From NCBI GenBank assembly GCA_934424575.1, contig CAKRXU010000013.1, positions 1-64,000 of the forward strand: a DNA stretch of 64,000 nucleotides, written 5' to 3'. A program made the translations under genes and the position numbers. Below, in pieces: positions 51,278 through 60,246 of this stretch. The first letter of the stretch is position 1. The number at the start of each line of letters is the position of its first letter. The notes beneath the pieces are model-generated. The model had not been told where the DNA came from. It saw nothing but the letters and a program-made list of their open reading frames with translations, and ran no database searches. This DNA is from an uncultured Blautia sp. (GTDB lineage: Bacteria > Bacillota > Clostridia > Lachnospirales > Lachnospiraceae).

Positions 51278-54200
51278 AAACATTTTTGCATCCTCTGCAG
51301 AATCTTGCAGAGATGGAAGCAATTTATACAAAAGCAAAAAGTAATCGTGGAATACTGGAGATCAGTGGTTGTATGGAGTCCCAGAAAGCTCATTTAATAT
51401 ATGGGCTTTCCGGGCTTTTTCCATCTCATCTGATTTTGTCGGAAGATGAAAAATCTGCGAAGGAACTGTACGAAGATTATCGTTTTTATGATAAGAATGT
51501 ATATTATTATCCGGCAAAAGATATGCTCTTTTTTCAGGCAGATATTCACGGGAATCTTCTGATCCGTCAGAGGATGCGTGTGATCAAGGCACTTTTGGAA
51601 CAGAAAGAAAGCATCACAGTAATTACCAGTGTAGATGGATGTCTGGATTATCTTCAGCCGCTTGATAAGATAGAAAAACAGCTGATCCATTTCCGAAATG
51701 ACAGTACGCTGGATATGGATAAACTCAAGGATGCACTTGTTCATATGGGTTATGAGCGCGTAGGTCAGGTAGAGATGCCGGGACAGTTTTCTGTTCGTGG
51801 TGGAATTGTCGATATCTATTCTCTTACAGAAGAGAATCCATGGAGGATCGAGCTCTGGGGAGATGAGATCGATTCGATCCGTACATTTGATTCGCAGAGC
51901 CAGCGCTCGCTGGAAAATCTCGATGAGATCACGATTTATCCGGCTATAGAACAGCCCGCAGAAAAAAATGGAGTTTCTTTCCTTGATTATTTTCCAGAGA
52001 AAAACAGTCTTGTATTTCTGGATGAGCCCAATCGCCTGGAAGAGAATGCAAAAGCAGTAGAGGAAGAATTTCGTTTGAGCTGTCAAAATCGCCAGCAGAA
52101 AGGCGAAGCCAATATTTCCCAGAACTGGATGTGTAAATGGGAAGATCTAAGGCATAAATTAAACAATCGGAACTGTATTTCCATATCGCTGCTGGAACCG
52201 AAACGGTCAGAATGGAAGATTACAGAACAGTTTAACCTGACTGTAAAATCCATGAATTCTTATCAGGGCAGTTTTTCCCTTCTTGTCAAAGATCTTAAAC
52301 AATATAAAAAACAGGGATATCAGATCGTACTTCTCTCAGGATCCAGAACTAGAGCGGAACGTCTTGCAAAGGATCTTCAGGATGAAGGTTTAAGTGCATT
52401 TTATGGCAAAGATTTTGAGCATGAACTGGAACCTGGTGTGATCATGGTAGCATATGGTCATGCGCGCAGAGGATTTGAGTATCCATTTATTAAATTTGCC
52501 GTTATCACAGAAACCGATATTTTTGGAAAAGAACAAAAGAAACATAAGAAAAAGAAAGAATACAATGGAAAACGTATTCAGGATTTCTCGGAACTTTCGA
52601 TTGGAGATTTTGTAGTTCATGAAAAACATGGGCTGGGAATCTACCGTGGTATTGAGAAGGTTGCGGTGGATAAAGTTGCAAAAGATTATATCAAGATCGA
52701 ATACCGCAACGGCAGCAATCTGTATATCCTTGCAACACAGCTTGATGCGCTTCAGAAATATGCGGGATCGGAGACTGCAAAACCGCCGAAGCTGAACCGT
52801 CTTGGCGGTCAGGAATGGAAAAAGACAAAATCCAGAGTGAAAGGTGCAGTCCAGAATATCGCGAAAGAACTGGTGGAACTTTATGCGGTCCGCCAGGAAA
52901 AAGAAGGGTATGTATGCGGTCCGGATACTGTATGGCAGAGAGAGTTTGAAGAAATGTTCCCGTATGAGGAAACTGAAGATCAGCTTGCTGCGATTGAGGA
53001 CACCAAGAAAGATATGGAAAGTACCAAGATCATGGATCGTCTTGTGTGCGGAGACGTTGGATATGGCAAGACAGAGGTTGCGCTTCGTGCGGCGTTTAAA
53101 GCCGTGCAGGAGAGCCGGCAGGTCGTTTACCTGGTACCGACTACCATTCTGGCACAGCAGGTCTATAACACCTTTGTACAGCGTATGAATGAGTTTCCGG
53201 TACGTGTGGATCTTCTGTGCCGTTTCCGTACGCCTTCTCAGCAGCAGAAGACGATCAGTGATCTCAAAAAAGGACAGGTTGACATAATTGTAGGAACACA
53301 CAGAGTCCTGTCAAAAGATGTCACTTTCAAAAACCTTGGTCTGCTGATCATTGACGAGGAACAGCGTTTTGGCGTTGTCCATAAGGAAAAGATTAAGCAG
53401 CTCAAGAAAGACGTTGATGTACTGACACTGACGGCAACGCCGATTCCACGAACACTTCATATGAGTATGATAGGGATCCGTGACATGAGTGTTCTGGAGG
53501 AGCCGCCGATGGACCGCGTTCCGATCCAGACTTATGTTATGGAGTACGATGAAGAGACTGTCCGTGAGGCAATCAACCGAGAGCTCCGAAGGGGCGGTCA
53601 GGTTTATTATGTATACAACAGAGTCAATGATATTGCGGATGTGGCGGCGCGTCTTTCCAAACTGATCCCGGATGCGCGGATTGATTTTGCGCATGGACAG
53701 ATGAGTGAGAGAGAACTGGAAGCGGTTATGTATGCGTTTATCAATGGTGAGATCGATGTGCTTGTTTCCACAACGATCATAGAGACGGGGCTTGATATTT
53801 CAAATGTAAATACCATGATCATCCATGACTCAGACCGTTATGGATTGTCACAGCTGTATCAGCTTCGAGGAAGGATCGGACGTTCCAACCGTACCGCATA
53901 TGCATTTCTGATGTACCGAAGGAATACTATGCTCAAAGAGACAGCAGAGAAACGACTGTCTGCGATCCGTGAGTATACAGACCTCGGAAGTGGATTCAAG
54001 ATCGCGATGAGGGACCTGGAACTTCGTGGTGCAGGTAATCTTCTTGGTGTGGAGCAGCACGGACATATGAATGCTGTCGGATATGATCTCTACTGCAAGA
54101 TGCTCAGTGAGGCGGTCAAGGAGGCAAAGGGAATCCACACGATGGAGGACTTTGAAACAACGATCGATCTGAATATGGATGCCTTTATTCCGGATACCTA

Positions 54201-54594
54201 TATCAGTAATGAGTACCAGAAACTGGACATTTACAAGAGGACAGCAGGGATTGAGACAACGCAGGATTATGATGATATGCTGGAGGAACTTCTGGATCGA
54301 TTTGGAGAGCCGCCGAAGGCAGTGCTGAACCTTCTGACGATTGCCCGGATCAAAGCTCTTGCACACAGAAGCTATGTGACGGAGATCAAGCAGATGGGCA
54401 AAGATCTGAAGATCACTTTGTATGAGCGTGCGAAACTGAATCCGGCAGGCTTCCCGGAACTGATGCAGAAATACAGACGCGGACTTCAGTTCAAGAATGA
54501 GCAGGAACCGAAATTTATCCTGACACCGGTCGGAAATCTTCTGACAGCACTTACGGATTTTCTGAATGAACTGGAGAAACTGGTGGAGGAGTAA
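51274..54594 (+). CDS. mfd: Transcription-repair coupling factor
   Basis: An 1106-residue SF2 translocase that removes stalled RNA polymerase and recruits UvrA. Order: UvrB-like N-terminal module ([15 protein letters not shown]), CarD-like RNA polymerase-binding domain ([17 protein letters not shown] near 435-450), helicase core with Walker [19 protein letters not shown] (IIDEEQRFG), TATPIPRTL and [11 protein letters not shown], and the TRCF C-terminal domain ([14 protein letters not shown]). Slightly shorter than E. coli Mfd (1148) but complete. Confidence 0.96.
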   Translation: MKTFLHPLQNLAEMEAIYTKAKSNRGILEISGCMESQKAHLIYGLSGLFPSHLILSEDEKSAKELYEDYRFYDKNVYYYPAKDMLFFQADIHGNLLIRQRMRVIKALLEQKESITVITSVDGCLDYLQPLDKIEKQLIHFRNDSTLDMDKLKDALVHMGYERVGQVEMPGQFSVRGGIVDIYSLTEENPWRIELWGDEIDSIRTFDSQSQRSLENLDEITIYPAIEQPAEKNGVSFLDYFPEKNSLVFLDEPNRLEENAKAVEEEFRLSCQNRQQKGEANISQNWMCKWEDLRHKLNNRNCISISLLEPKRSEWKITEQFNLTVKSMNSYQGSFSLLVKDLKQYKKQGYQIVLLSGSRTRAERLAKDLQDEGLSAFYGKDFEHELEPGVIMVAYGHARRGFEYPFIKFAVITETDIFGKEQKKHKKKKEYNGKRIQDFSELSIGDFVVHEKHGLGIYRGIEKVAVDKVAKDYIKIEYRNGSNLYILATQLDALQKYAGSETAKPPKLNRLGGQEWKKTKSRVKGAVQNIAKELVELYAVRQEKEGYVCGPDTVWQREFEEMFPYEETEDQLAAIEDTKKDMESTKIMDRLVCGDVGYGKTEVALRAAFKAVQESRQVVYLVPTTILAQQVYNTFVQRMNEFPVRVDLLCRFRTPSQQQKTISDLKKGQVDIIVGTHRVLSKDVTFKNLGLLIIDEEQRFGVVHKEKIKQLKKDVDVLTLTATPIPRTLHMSMIGIRDMSVLEEPPMDRVPIQTYVMEYDEETVREAINRELRRGGQVYYVYNRVNDIADVAARLSKLIPDARIDFAHGQMSERELEAVMYAFINGEIDVLVSTTIIETGLDISNVNTMIIHDSDRYGLSQLYQLRGRIGRSNRTAYAFLMYRRNTMLKETAEKRLSAIREYTDLGSGFKIAMRDLELRGAGNLLGVEQHGHMNAVGYDLYCKMLSEAVKEAKGIHTMEDFETTIDLNMDAFIPDTYISNEYQKLDIYKRTAGIETTQDYDDMLEELLDRFGEPPKAVLNLLTIARIKALAHRSYVTEIKQMGKDLKITLYERAKLNPAGFPELMQKYRRGLQFKNEQEPKFILTPVGNLLTALTDFLNELEKLVEE

Positions 54595-54655
54595 AGTCAG
54601 TCAGGAACGAAACGTGTCTATTTTGTGAAAAAACAGCGTTTCTTATGGATAATCC

Positions 54656-54684
54656 TTGCCCTGAAGGGGAAAAAAGTTTATACT
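54656..54684 (+). promoter_or_regulatory. Promoter of the foldase lipoprotein gene
   Basis: TTGCCC (54656-54661), 17-base spacer, TATACT (54679-54684). Confidence 0.55.
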
Positions 54685-54719
54685 CATACTATTGAATTCA
54701 GGTAATCATGGAGGAAAAT

Positions 54720-56264
54720 ATGAAGGAAATGACAAAAAAAACAGCCGTTGTTGCTATGGCAGGCATTATGGCTGCAGGAATGCTTACCGGATGCGGTGAG
54801 AAGAAATTAGACGGAAGCAAGACGGTTGCTACAGTAGATGGAACAGAGATCCCGCTGGGCGTTGTAAGCCTTTCTGTCAGAGACGGTCAGATGCAGACAG
54901 AAGCTATGTACAGAAGTTATATGGGCGGCTCTGATTTCTCTATCTGGGACACCGAAGCCGAGGAAGGCAAGACCTATGGTGAACAGCTTGTAGAACAGGC
55001 CCTCGAAGACGTAGAACTTATGTACATCATGAAGGAAAAAGCAGCTGATTATGATGTAGAACTGACAGATGATGATGAGAAAGCAATCGAAGAAGCAGCC
55101 GCTTCCTTTATGGAAGCAAACTCTGATGAGGCAATTGCAGACCTGGCAGTTACAGAAGATCAGGTCAAAACCTTCCTGGAACTTGAGACATACAAACAGA
55201 GAATTCATGATCCGATCATTGCAGATGTAGACAAGGATGTTTCTGATGAGGAAGCACAGCAGTCTTCTTTCAGTTATGTAAGTATCAGCACAGCAGATTT
55301 AAGCGATGATGAGATTAAGCAGAAGAAAGAAGATGCACAGAAGATCCAGGATGAATTGACCAAGGATCCAGAGGGAGATTTCGATGAGATCGCTAAATCT
55401 GTAGATGATTCTTATTCTTCACTGGAAGGTACTTTTGATGCAAATGATACCAGTGATGATGAAGATTCCGAGGATGAGGATTCTGAGGAAGACAGCAGTA
55501 CATCCAGCAGTACTTATCCGGATGAAGTGATTAAAGTCCTCAGAACACTCGATGATGGAGAAGTTGCTCCGGACGTGATCGAAACAGATACAGCATACTA
55601 TGTTGTAAAACTGAATCAGAAAAACGATGAAGAAGCAACAGAGACCAAGAAGGAGTCTATCATTTCTACAAGAGAGCAGGATCTGTATACAGAGACTACT
55701 GACAAGTGGATGGAAGATGCAGATATCAAAGAAGAGAAGAAAGTTCTCAAGACTCTCAAAGTAACAGATACCCATAAATATAATCAGCCAACCGCAACAC
55801 CGGAGCCGACCGAGGAAGCTGCTGATACAACAGAAGATACTGAGGTAACAGAGACACCGGAGGCAGACGCTACTGAGACTCCAGAAGTTACAGAGGCAGC
55901 AAGTGCAACAACAACACCGGAAGCTACTGAGGCAGCAAGTGCAACAACAACACCAGAAGCTACGGAAGCACCTTCCTACAGCACAGACACATCTCTGACA
56001 GTCAAAGACGGAGATACTGTAAACATTGATTATGTTGGTAAGATCGATGGTACAGCATTCGATGGTGGAAGCACTGATGGAAAGGGAACAGACCTTGTGA
56101 TCGGTTCTGGAAGCTATATTGATAACTTTGAAGATCAGCTCGTAGGTGCTCACCCAGGAGATGAAGTAGAAGTAACCGTAACCTTCCCGGATGATTATGG
56201 TGTGGATGAGCTTAATGGAAAAGAAGCAGTATTTGATGTTACTGTGAATGGAATTTACGAATAA
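54720..56264 (+). CDS. PrsA/SurA-like lipoprotein fused to FKBP isomerase domain
   Basis: A 514-residue lipoprotein (lipobox MLTGC). The first ~300 residues look like the SurA/PrsA chaperone arrangement: [14 protein letters not shown], a helical body, then a parvulin-like region ([14 protein letters not shown] ... [28 protein letters not shown]) interrupted by an Asp/Ser/Glu-rich insert, so parvulin activity is doubtful. A long Thr/Pro/Glu linker with DNA-level repeats leads to a C-terminal FKBP domain ([21 protein letters not shown] ... [20 protein letters not shown]). It should fold exported proteins. ATG 54720 is chosen over 54708 because GGAGG lies 5 bases before it. Confidence 0.85.
   Translation: MKEMTKKTAVVAMAGIMAAGMLTGCGEKKLDGSKTVATVDGTEIPLGVVSLSVRDGQMQTEAMYRSYMGGSDFSIWDTEAEEGKTYGEQLVEQALEDVELMYIMKEKAADYDVELTDDDEKAIEEAAASFMEANSDEAIADLAVTEDQVKTFLELETYKQRIHDPIIADVDKDVSDEEAQQSSFSYVSISTADLSDDEIKQKKEDAQKIQDELTKDPEGDFDEIAKSVDDSYSSLEGTFDANDTSDDEDSEDEDSEEDSSTSSSTYPDEVIKVLRTLDDGEVAPDVIETDTAYYVVKLNQKNDEEATETKKESIISTREQDLYTETTDKWMEDADIKEEKKVLKTLKVTDTHKYNQPTATPEPTEEAADTTEDTEVTETPEADATETPEVTEAASATTTPEATEAASATTTPEATEAPSYSTDTSLTVKDGDTVNIDYVGKIDGTAFDGGSTDGKGTDLVIGSGSYIDNFEDQLVGAHPGDEVEVTVTFPDDYGVDELNGKEAVFDVTVNGIYE
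55884..55970 (+). repeat. 36-bp tandem repeat in the foldase linker
   Basis: Two full units (55884-55919, 55920-55955) plus a partial third encode [16 protein letters not shown] linker repeats. Such repeats can change number by slippage or recombination and alter linker length without changing frame. Confidence 0.75.
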
Positions 56265-56280
56265 AAAATCGCAAAAATCG

Positions 56281-56308
56281 GAGCCCCGCAGCATTCGCTG
56301 CGGGGCTC
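56281..56308. terminator. Perfect GC-rich hairpin between foldase and DUF4317 genes
   Basis: GAGCCCCGCAGC and GCTGCGGGGCTC pair perfectly around ATTC, preceded by an A-rich region. It probably ends transcription from both convergent genes. Confidence 0.85.
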
Positions 56309-56323
56309 TATTATGTAGAAATA

Positions 56324-57475
56324 CTAAATTTCCTCTGTATCATCCTCAGAAAAACTTCCTGTCACATGAATACCATTGATCTCAACATCACCCTCCATCG
56401 GAATCACGATACATTTACGTCCATCAATAATCTGGGTTTCAATCAACGCCGCGCGGTCTGGGTCTACGTGGATGACGACATCCGGGGTTTTGATTTCGGT
56501 CCGGCGGGTGTTGGTAATGTTGGATACCATCAGGGATGCATTCTCACCGGCGGTGGCTTCGTAGCACTGGTCGAAAGTTTCCATTTTTTCTTCTTCGACA
56601 CCGCATTCCTCGAAGAGACGTTTCACTTCTGGTTTGGTGAGAACAGCGGGTTCAGGAGAATCCTTCTGTGCTTCAACCCATTCGTTCAGTTTTTCGTGGA
56701 TATTCATGACGGTATCGTAAGCACAGTCTTCGCCCAGAGTTTCTTCCACAAGGGCATTAAAAGAATCTCTTTGACCACCTGCAGAAAGCGGTGTATCGCA
56801 GCCAAACAGTTCATCCACAAAAGTGCTGCGGAGCTGTTCTGCGTTCTTGGAGTAGTAGAGAAGTCCATGGATATCTGTACTACGGTCATTAAATACCGGG
56901 AACAGGAATCCAAGATCCGGCATTTCTACGATCCAGTCACGGATGCGGTCCTCGATATTGTTGGTTTCTGCATTGTAGCAGAGACCTGCTTTGGAAAGGT
57001 TTACAGGGCAGATGCTGCACAGAATATGATCATAGATCTCATCGGAAGCATCAAACATTTCCTGACCATCAGAAGATTTACCAGGGATATCGTATACAGC
57101 GTGGATCAGGATGATATAATAATTCTCACCGTAATCGTAAGATTCGATCACTTTGTCATAGAATTCATCCAGGATAGCATCATCCTGTAACTTACTGCCG
57201 CGCAGACGAAGAAGGAATTCCTGTGTGCCGCCTTCTTTTTCCTGCTCGAGAGGAAATTCCATATTGATCAGGTTCTTGCCGACAGTACCGGAAAGAGTTT
57301 TCTTGAAGATTTCAAAGTATTTGAACATTTCTTCTTCGGAGAGAGAAAGAAATGCTTCTTTCAGCTTGGTCTTTTTGTTTTTTTCTCCGTCAACGTAGCA
57401 GCCGCAGATTCGTGTGATGGCGCAGTTGTTGGGGGTAAACTGTTTCTTGATTTCTGATATTTCTTTTTTATTCAT
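56324..57475 (-). CDS. DUF4317 family protein
   Basis: A 383-residue protein that begins MNKKEISEIKKQFTPNNCAITRICGCYVDGEKNKK, the distinctive DUF4317 start. It is soluble and acidic with no signal peptide. Function is unknown; the family is widespread in gut Clostridia as single-copy genes. CGAGGAGTTTT precedes the ATG at 57475. It is read in the same direction as the PRT and DUF6483 genes but a terminator lies between. Confidence 0.85.
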   Translation of the reverse strand: MNKKEISEIKKQFTPNNCAITRICGCYVDGEKNKKTKLKEAFLSLSEEEMFKYFEIFKKTLSGTVGKNLINMEFPLEQEKEGGTQEFLLRLRGSKLQDDAILDEFYDKVIESYDYGENYYIILIHAVYDIPGKSSDGQEMFDASDEIYDHILCSICPVNLSKAGLCYNAETNNIEDRIRDWIVEMPDLGFLFPVFNDRSTDIHGLLYYSKNAEQLRSTFVDELFGCDTPLSAGGQRDSFNALVEETLGEDCAYDTVMNIHEKLNEWVEAQKDSPEPAVLTKPEVKRLFEECGVEEEKMETFDQCYEATAGENASLMVSNITNTRRTEIKTPDVVIHVDPDRAALIETQIIDGRKCIVIPMEGDVEINGIHVTGSFSEDDTEEI

Positions 57476-57520
57476 AATAAAACTCCTCGTGTTTGAAAGT
57501 ATAGAAGGTATTTTTGCCAG

Positions 57521-57546
57521 AAAAAAAGGGCCTTACGGCCCTTTTT
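57521..57546 (-). terminator. Terminator of the phosphoribosyltransferase gene
   Basis: On the minus strand AAAAAGGGCC pairs with GGCCCTTTTT around a short loop and continues into a T run. Confidence 0.85.
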
Positions 57547-57552
57547 AACAGC

Positions 57553-58194
57553 TTAGATCTTGGAATAACCGAAGCCATTTACCAATGCATCCAGTTTCTG
57601 TTTCTGGGCACATAAAGGACAGGTGGAAGCAGGATACGAACCATAATTTGGAAGATCCCTGTGATCAAAAATACTATAAACAGGCAGTCCGGCAATATTG
57701 GTAGCTGCACTGAAAATTGCAGCGATACCACGGATCGTGCCGCCGTAGTACAAGATACTCTCGATCGCACGGGACAGAGTTTCGCCTGTTGTGATAGAAC
57801 CATCCAGGATCAGGATGTTCTTGTTCTTGATCATTGGCTGGATATTGTCACGGAAAATGATCTGACCAGAGTTATTGTATTCCGGAGCAGTGATATAAAT
57901 AGTCTGGTGTGAGTTCATAGAATATACACCAGCTCTGGTAAGTGTCTCTGCCAGGTATGCACCGACAACCTCCAGTCCGCTCATACAGATGATCGTATCA
58001 ACAGGAATACTTGTTTCATAGTTGGCAGCCAGTGCCTCTGCGACACGAAGTGCCTCTGAACTTCTGGAACGCATAGTGGTAAGGTCCAGATAATGGGTGA
58101 TGTGAGACTGCGGTGTTGCAAAATGTCCAGGAATTACCTTAAGCTGAATTTTCTTGTCGCCGCGTGCACTGATTTTGGTCATTCTTGATTCCAT
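57553..58194 (-). CDS. Phosphoribosyltransferase family protein (OPRT-like)
   Basis: A 213-residue type I PRTase-fold protein. The PRPP loop is ILILDGSITTGETLSRAI, in which the usual two acidic residues DD/ED are represented by D-G, so catalysis or binding may be altered. A zinc-finger-like CPLC pair lies at the C-terminus (STCPLCAQKQKLDAL). The N-terminal half (RSSEALRVAEALAANYETSIPVDTIICMSGLEVVGAYLAETL) is typical of orotate PRTases and of regulatory relatives such as PurR-type proteins. Substrate not assigned. ATG 58194 is set by GGGAGGGA; the frame extends upstream to 58275 into the DUF6483 gene. Confidence 0.8.
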   Translation of the reverse strand: MESRMTKISARGDKKIQLKVIPGHFATPQSHITHYLDLTTMRSRSSEALRVAEALAANYETSIPVDTIICMSGLEVVGAYLAETLTRAGVYSMNSHQTIYITAPEYNNSGQIIFRDNIQPMIKNKNILILDGSITTGETLSRAIESILYYGGTIRGIAAIFSAATNIAGLPVYSIFDHRDLPNYGSYPASTCPLCAQKQKLDALVNGFGYSKI

Positions 58195-58216
58195 AAAAAT
58201 CCCTCCCTTATAAGCA

Positions 58217-58603
58217 TTATAAGATTTCTGTGCGGAATGCTTCCGCAATTCCACTGAGCTGATAACGGTCAGCAAGATCCTGAATTCCGGTCATGATCTC
58301 TTCACGGCTGAAATTGTGGGCTTCCAGGAAGTCATCGTCCTTTCCATTAAGATTATAATAAAAAAGAAGACCGATCTCCAGATTCTGGCGGTCACCATCA
58401 CAGGTCATTTCGTATAACTGGTTCTCTGCCTCGTCAATCTTACCCTCGTTGGTCAGAGCGATCAGATTCTCAAGAGTCGTTCTGGCAGTACTGTCCTCAA
58501 TTACTTCCGGGGTAAGCTCAGATGCACTTACCTGAAACAGCATCTTCATAACAGCATGAACCATTTCACGGATCTGGCGCAGTATAAAATCATCCTGAAG
58601 CAT
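58217..58603 (-). CDS. DUF6483 family protein
   Basis: A 128-residue helical protein beginning MLQDDFILRQIREMVHAV, which matches DUF6483 proteins as I remember them. Helical repeats (LIALTNEGKIDEAENQLYEM) look TPR-like. Function unknown. AAGGGAG before ATG 58603 supports this start over 58648. It ends 22 bases before the PRT gene, with which it likely forms an operon. Confidence 0.7.
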   Translation of the reverse strand: MLQDDFILRQIREMVHAVMKMLFQVSASELTPEVIEDSTARTTLENLIALTNEGKIDEAENQLYEMTCDGDRQNLEIGLLFYYNLNGKDDDFLEAHNFSREEIMTGIQDLADRYQLSGIAEAFRTEIL

Positions 58604-58754
58604 TTGGATTCTCCCTTCTGAATCAAAATTTATTGCAACCATTATCACGTGAACAGTTACAATTTTTTATAAAATATCTATTCTTAGATTACCACAAACG
58701 ACACCATTCTACCAGTGAAAATTTATTCACAATATTGTGAATTGAACGACAAAT

Positions 58755-58897
58755 GTAACTGTTCACAGGTAGTATCCCGCGAGGTGTTTTGCCATGAATA
58801 ATGGCAAAATCCCGAGACATACGGGGCAAAATGCCATCACCGAAGGTGATTTGGAATGCATTTTGACCAAGTTGCTGTGAACGGAGTGAACAGTAAC
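58755..58897. repeat. Structured dispersed repeat, copy B (MITE-like)
   Basis: A 143-bp element bounded by GTAACTGTTCAC (58755-58766) and GTGAACAGTAAC (58886-58897), 11 of 12 complementary. It contains a perfect TTTTGCCAT/ATGGCAAAA hairpin (58787-58809), CCCG/CGGG and an ATCACC-GAA-GGTGAT hairpin, the last two largely shared with copy A at 6376-6513. It lies between the divergent DUF6483 and D,D-carboxypeptidase genes. The rest of the gap to 59055 is AT-rich and holds only a TATAAT near 59020. Confidence 0.8.
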
Positions 58898-59055
58898 CGA
58901 CAAATTAAAAATGCTGTTTCCATGGGTCTGATGTATTTTTTGGCAGTTATTACAGAATACTATATTATATACATGTTACAATTATTAAAAAAATATTTCG
59001 TAATAATTAAGAAAATGTGATATAATCAGATAAAAAATAATTGCAGGATGGAAAC

Positions 59056-60150
59056 ATGAGAAAAGGAATTCATTTGACAATAGGCATTTTATCAGGGATT
59101 CTGTTTACACAGAATATCTGGGCACAGACATTGAAAGAACCGGTGATCGAATCACAGGCTGCAGTTGTAATGGATATGGACAGTGGAGATATTTTGTATG
59201 AAAAGAATGGAAAAGAAAAATTATATCCCGCAAGTATTGTAAAACTTCTGACAGCATTGGTGACAGCGGAAGAAGGAAAGCTGGATGATATCGTTATTTT
59301 TTCGTACGATGCTGTCTATGGAGTGGAAGAAGGGAGTGGAAATGCACTTCAGTTAGAAACGGGCGATAAACTGACAGTAGAAGACTGCATGTATGCAATG
59401 CTGTTGAAATCTTCCAATCAGGCGGCTAATGCGCTTGCGGAATATGTTGCCGGAAGTAATGAGAAATTTGCAGAGCATATGAATGAAAAGGCACAGGAAC
59501 TGGGATGCACAGACAGTAATTTTGTGAACCCTTCCGGACTAAATGCAGAAGAGCAGAAGGTTACAGCGGAAGATATGGCCAAGATCGCAGCAGCAGCTTT
59601 TTCTAATGACACTGTAAGGGAAATTGCATCGGCAAAGACATACCAGCTTCCGGTAACTTTGAATAATCCGAACGGCTGTATCGTTGAAATGGAGCATCAG
59701 CTTTTGAATGGGACAGACTATTCTTATAAGTATGCCTATGCAGGAAAAACCGGTTACACAGATGCAGCAGGAAATACCTTAGTAACAGCAGCCAGGAAAG
59801 ACGACAAAAATCTGATCGCAGTAGTATTAAAAAGTGAGATGACACATTATACAGATACGATCAAGCTTTTTAATTATGGATTTGCATATCTGGAACAGCA
59901 GACACAGGAGATAGAGGCAGAGGAAGAATCTGTCGACACGGAAAAAGTGCAGACAGTTCCGGAAGAGCAGAAGAAAACGACATCAGATCATACAGTTATA
60001 AATGTAGTGAAAGGGATATTTTTCCTGATAATACTCTATGGCGCAAGTCTGATATTCAGACGTAAAAAAAGCAGACTTCAAAAAAAGAGAAAAAATATCA
60101 AGAAAGCTGGAGATGGCAGTAAAAAAAGCAAAAAGAAAAGCAGAAAATAA
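59056..60150 (+). CDS. D-alanyl-D-alanine carboxypeptidase, C-terminally anchored
   Basis: A 364-residue PBP5-type enzyme, second in this window. Signal peptide ends near IWAQ; SxxK is S60-IVK63, the SxN motif is in LLKSSNQAANALAEY, and KTG in AGKTGYTDAAG. After a Glu-rich linker a C-terminal span (VINVVKGIFFLIILYGASLIF) and a Lys/Arg-rich tail anchor it in the membrane with a cytoplasmic end, unlike the amphipathic anchor of PBP5. ATG 59056 is used; TTG 59041 is less likely. Confidence 0.92.
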   Translation: MRKGIHLTIGILSGILFTQNIWAQTLKEPVIESQAAVVMDMDSGDILYEKNGKEKLYPASIVKLLTALVTAEEGKLDDIVIFSYDAVYGVEEGSGNALQLETGDKLTVEDCMYAMLLKSSNQAANALAEYVAGSNEKFAEHMNEKAQELGCTDSNFVNPSGLNAEEQKVTAEDMAKIAAAAFSNDTVREIASAKTYQLPVTLNNPNGCIVEMEHQLLNGTDYSYKYAYAGKTGYTDAAGNTLVTAARKDDKNLIAVVLKSEMTHYTDTIKLFNYGFAYLEQQTQEIEAEEESVDTEKVQTVPEEQKKTTSDHTVINVVKGIFFLIILYGASLIFRRKKSRLQKKRKNIKKAGDGSKKSKKKSRK

Positions 60151-60171
60151 TAAGAAGATTCCTTAAATTTC

Positions 60172-60200
60172 TTTACGGGCAAAATTGAGAATGGTATAAT
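60172..60200 (+). promoter_or_regulatory. Promoter of the GGDEF-REC-HD-GYP gene
   Basis: TTTACG (60172-60177), 17-base spacer, TATAAT (60195-60200). Confidence 0.65.
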
Positions 60201-60246
60201 ATAACCTTATAGGAGACGCAAAGAAGTATGCAAAAGGAAGGATGCC

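Noticed and set aside
55884..55970. CRISPR-like direct repeats
   Set aside because: Units are directly adjacent without spacers and stay in frame as a protein linker.
56366..57190. Plus-strand frame opposite DUF4317
   Set aside because: No ribosome site and composition of an antisense shadow; the minus-strand gene has a recognisable family start.
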